A DNA stretch of 64,000 bases from NCBI RefSeq assembly GCF_020535545.1, contig NZ_CP084753.1:248001-312000 (forward strand). The letters are read 5' to 3'. Below are positions 63,284-64,000 of this stretch, piece after piece (the stretch's first letter is position 1; each line of letters begins with the position of its first letter). The stretch comes from Roseateles sp. XES5 (lineage in GTDB: Bacteria > Pseudomonadota > Alphaproteobacteria > Rhizobiales > Rhizobiaceae). The notes beneath the pieces were generated by a model that did not search any database, was not told the origin of the DNA, and saw only the letters and a program-made list of their open reading frames with translations. Made by a program: the position numbers and the translations under genes.

Positions 63284-64000
63284 TCTCTTGCTCCATGATG
63301 TGATCCCGGAGCGCCGCTTCCTCTGAGCTGACGACGGGAACGGCGCCGATGAGCCGGCGCGTGTAGGGATTTTCGGGTCGGGTGAAGATCGCGTCGGTCG
63401 TGGCGAGCTCGACCAGCCGGCCCTTTTCGAAGACGGCGACGCGATCCGCGATGTTGCGCACGACCGAAAGGTCGTGGGTGATGAAGACATAGGTCAGCCC
63501 GCGGCTTTCCTTCAGCGTCTTCAGAAGCTTCAGCACGCGCGCCTGTACCAGCACGTCGAGCGCGGAGGTCGGCTCGTCGAGCACGACGAGTTCCGACTGG
63601 CAGGCGAGCGCCCGGGCGATCGCGACGCGCTGGCGCTGGCCGCCGGAAAGGGCTGACGGTGCGCGGGTGCGGAATTCCGCGGGAAGCCCCACTTCCTCCA
63701 GCAATTCACCGGTGCGCGCGGTACGGCCTGCCTTTTCGCCGATATTGTGAACATCGAGCGCCAGACGCAGCGAGGCTCCGATGGATCTGCGCGGATTCAG
63801 CGAGGAAAGCGGGTTCTGCTGAACGAGCTGGATCGCCTGGCGGTGTTCCTGCGTGCGTTTCGCCGGCAGCGCCTCGTCCTTGAAGGTGAGGTTTCCCGTC
63901 GTCGCACCGTAGATGCCGAGGATGATGTTGGCGATGGTCGACTTGCCCGAGCCGGACTCTCCGACAATGGCAAGGCATTCGCCCTTCTCGACAGTGAAGG
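63270..64000 (-). CDS. Oligopeptide-type ABC transporter ATP-binding protein, partial
   Basis: The gene enters from the right edge on the minus strand; its start lies outside. The visible part holds Walker [11 protein letters not shown]-loop VQQNPLSSLNPR, signature [15 protein letters not shown], Walker [14 protein letters not shown]-loop FITHDLSVVRNIADR and the C-terminal NPYTRRLIGAVP typical of DppF/OppF. About 243 residues are seen. It is upstream of the GAF-hyuAB genes in the same operon and probably imports the lactam or peptide substrate. Confidence 0.9.
   Translation of the reverse strand, partial: FTVEKGECLAIVGESGSGKSTIANIILGIYGATTGNLTFKDEALPAKRTQEHRQAIQLVQQNPLSSLNPRRSIGASLRLALDVHNIGEKAGRTARTGELLEEVGLPAEFRTRAPSALSGGQRQRVAIARALACQSELVVLDEPTSALDVLVQARVLKLLKTLKESRGLTYVFITHDLSVVRNIADRVAVFEKGRLVELATTDAIFTRPENPYTRRLIGAVPVVSSEEAALRDHIMEQENGNA

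Overview
This window looks like chromosome or large-replicon DNA of a Rhizobiaceae alphaproteobacterium (Shinella/Ensifer/Agrobacterium-like). The GC content is high, genes are densely packed with many ATGA/GTGA stop-start overlaps, and the lpiA(mprF)-acvB pair and several nutrient-scavenging ABC operons are typical of that family. No 16S rRNA is present, so the genus is an inference. I see no tRNA or rRNA genes, transposases, phage genes or CRISPR arrays.

Layout, left to right. 1-5008: the end of a VanZ-like gene, a small tetR-GFA-DUF6958 operon with a clear TetR operator, a VOC protein, an M24 peptidase and acvB. 5005-9914: mprF, coupled to acvB (synthesis/flipping and hydrolysis of lysyl-phosphatidylglycerol), and a nitrate-sensor-type chemoreceptor with a good intrinsic terminator. 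10041-18267: an oligopeptide ABC transporter operon with an M81 (MlrC) hydrolase, divergent from an RpiR regulator across a 680-bp region that contains possible operators. 18533-21785: an Rrf2 regulator, a GST, a LysE exporter and nicotinate phosphoribosyltransferase. 22057-28012: a biotin carboxylase/BCCP pair, a second BCCP-like protein without the biotinyl lysine, the 5-oxoprolinase genes pxpBCA and a class-I aminotransferase.

28009-36953: a Nac-like LysR gene divergent from an SDR, a polar-amino-acid-type ABC transporter, an RraA-fold protein, a 2-hydroxyacid dehydrogenase, idnD, idnO and gluconokinase. The last four would feed a keto- or idonate-type sugar acid into 6-phosphogluconate. 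37014-38642: a YtcJ-like amidohydrolase. 38966-56921: a broad betaine/sarcosine/one-carbon region. It holds soxBDAG (heterotetrameric sarcosine oxidase), a GbdR/GlxA-like regulator, a LysR gene, a coupled cluster of five genes of unknown pathway (aldehyde dehydrogenase, M19-like protein with a degraded metal site, a 564-aa unknown, a DUF3726 protein, an Ldh2-type imine reductase), a glycine-betaine/choline-type ABC transporter, purU and folD. 57042-64000: a hydantoin/oxoproline operon (ABC ATPase, GAF protein, hyuA, hyuB, racemase, M24 peptidase) that leaves the right edge.

The common theme is recovery of nitrogen and carbon from peptides, lactams (5-oxoproline, hydantoins), methylated amines and sugar acids. 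The most interesting unexplained part is the cluster at 46144-51876. It is translationally coupled, embedded in a sarcosine/C1 module, and contains an M19 relative that has lost several canonical zinc ligands plus two proteins of unknown function.
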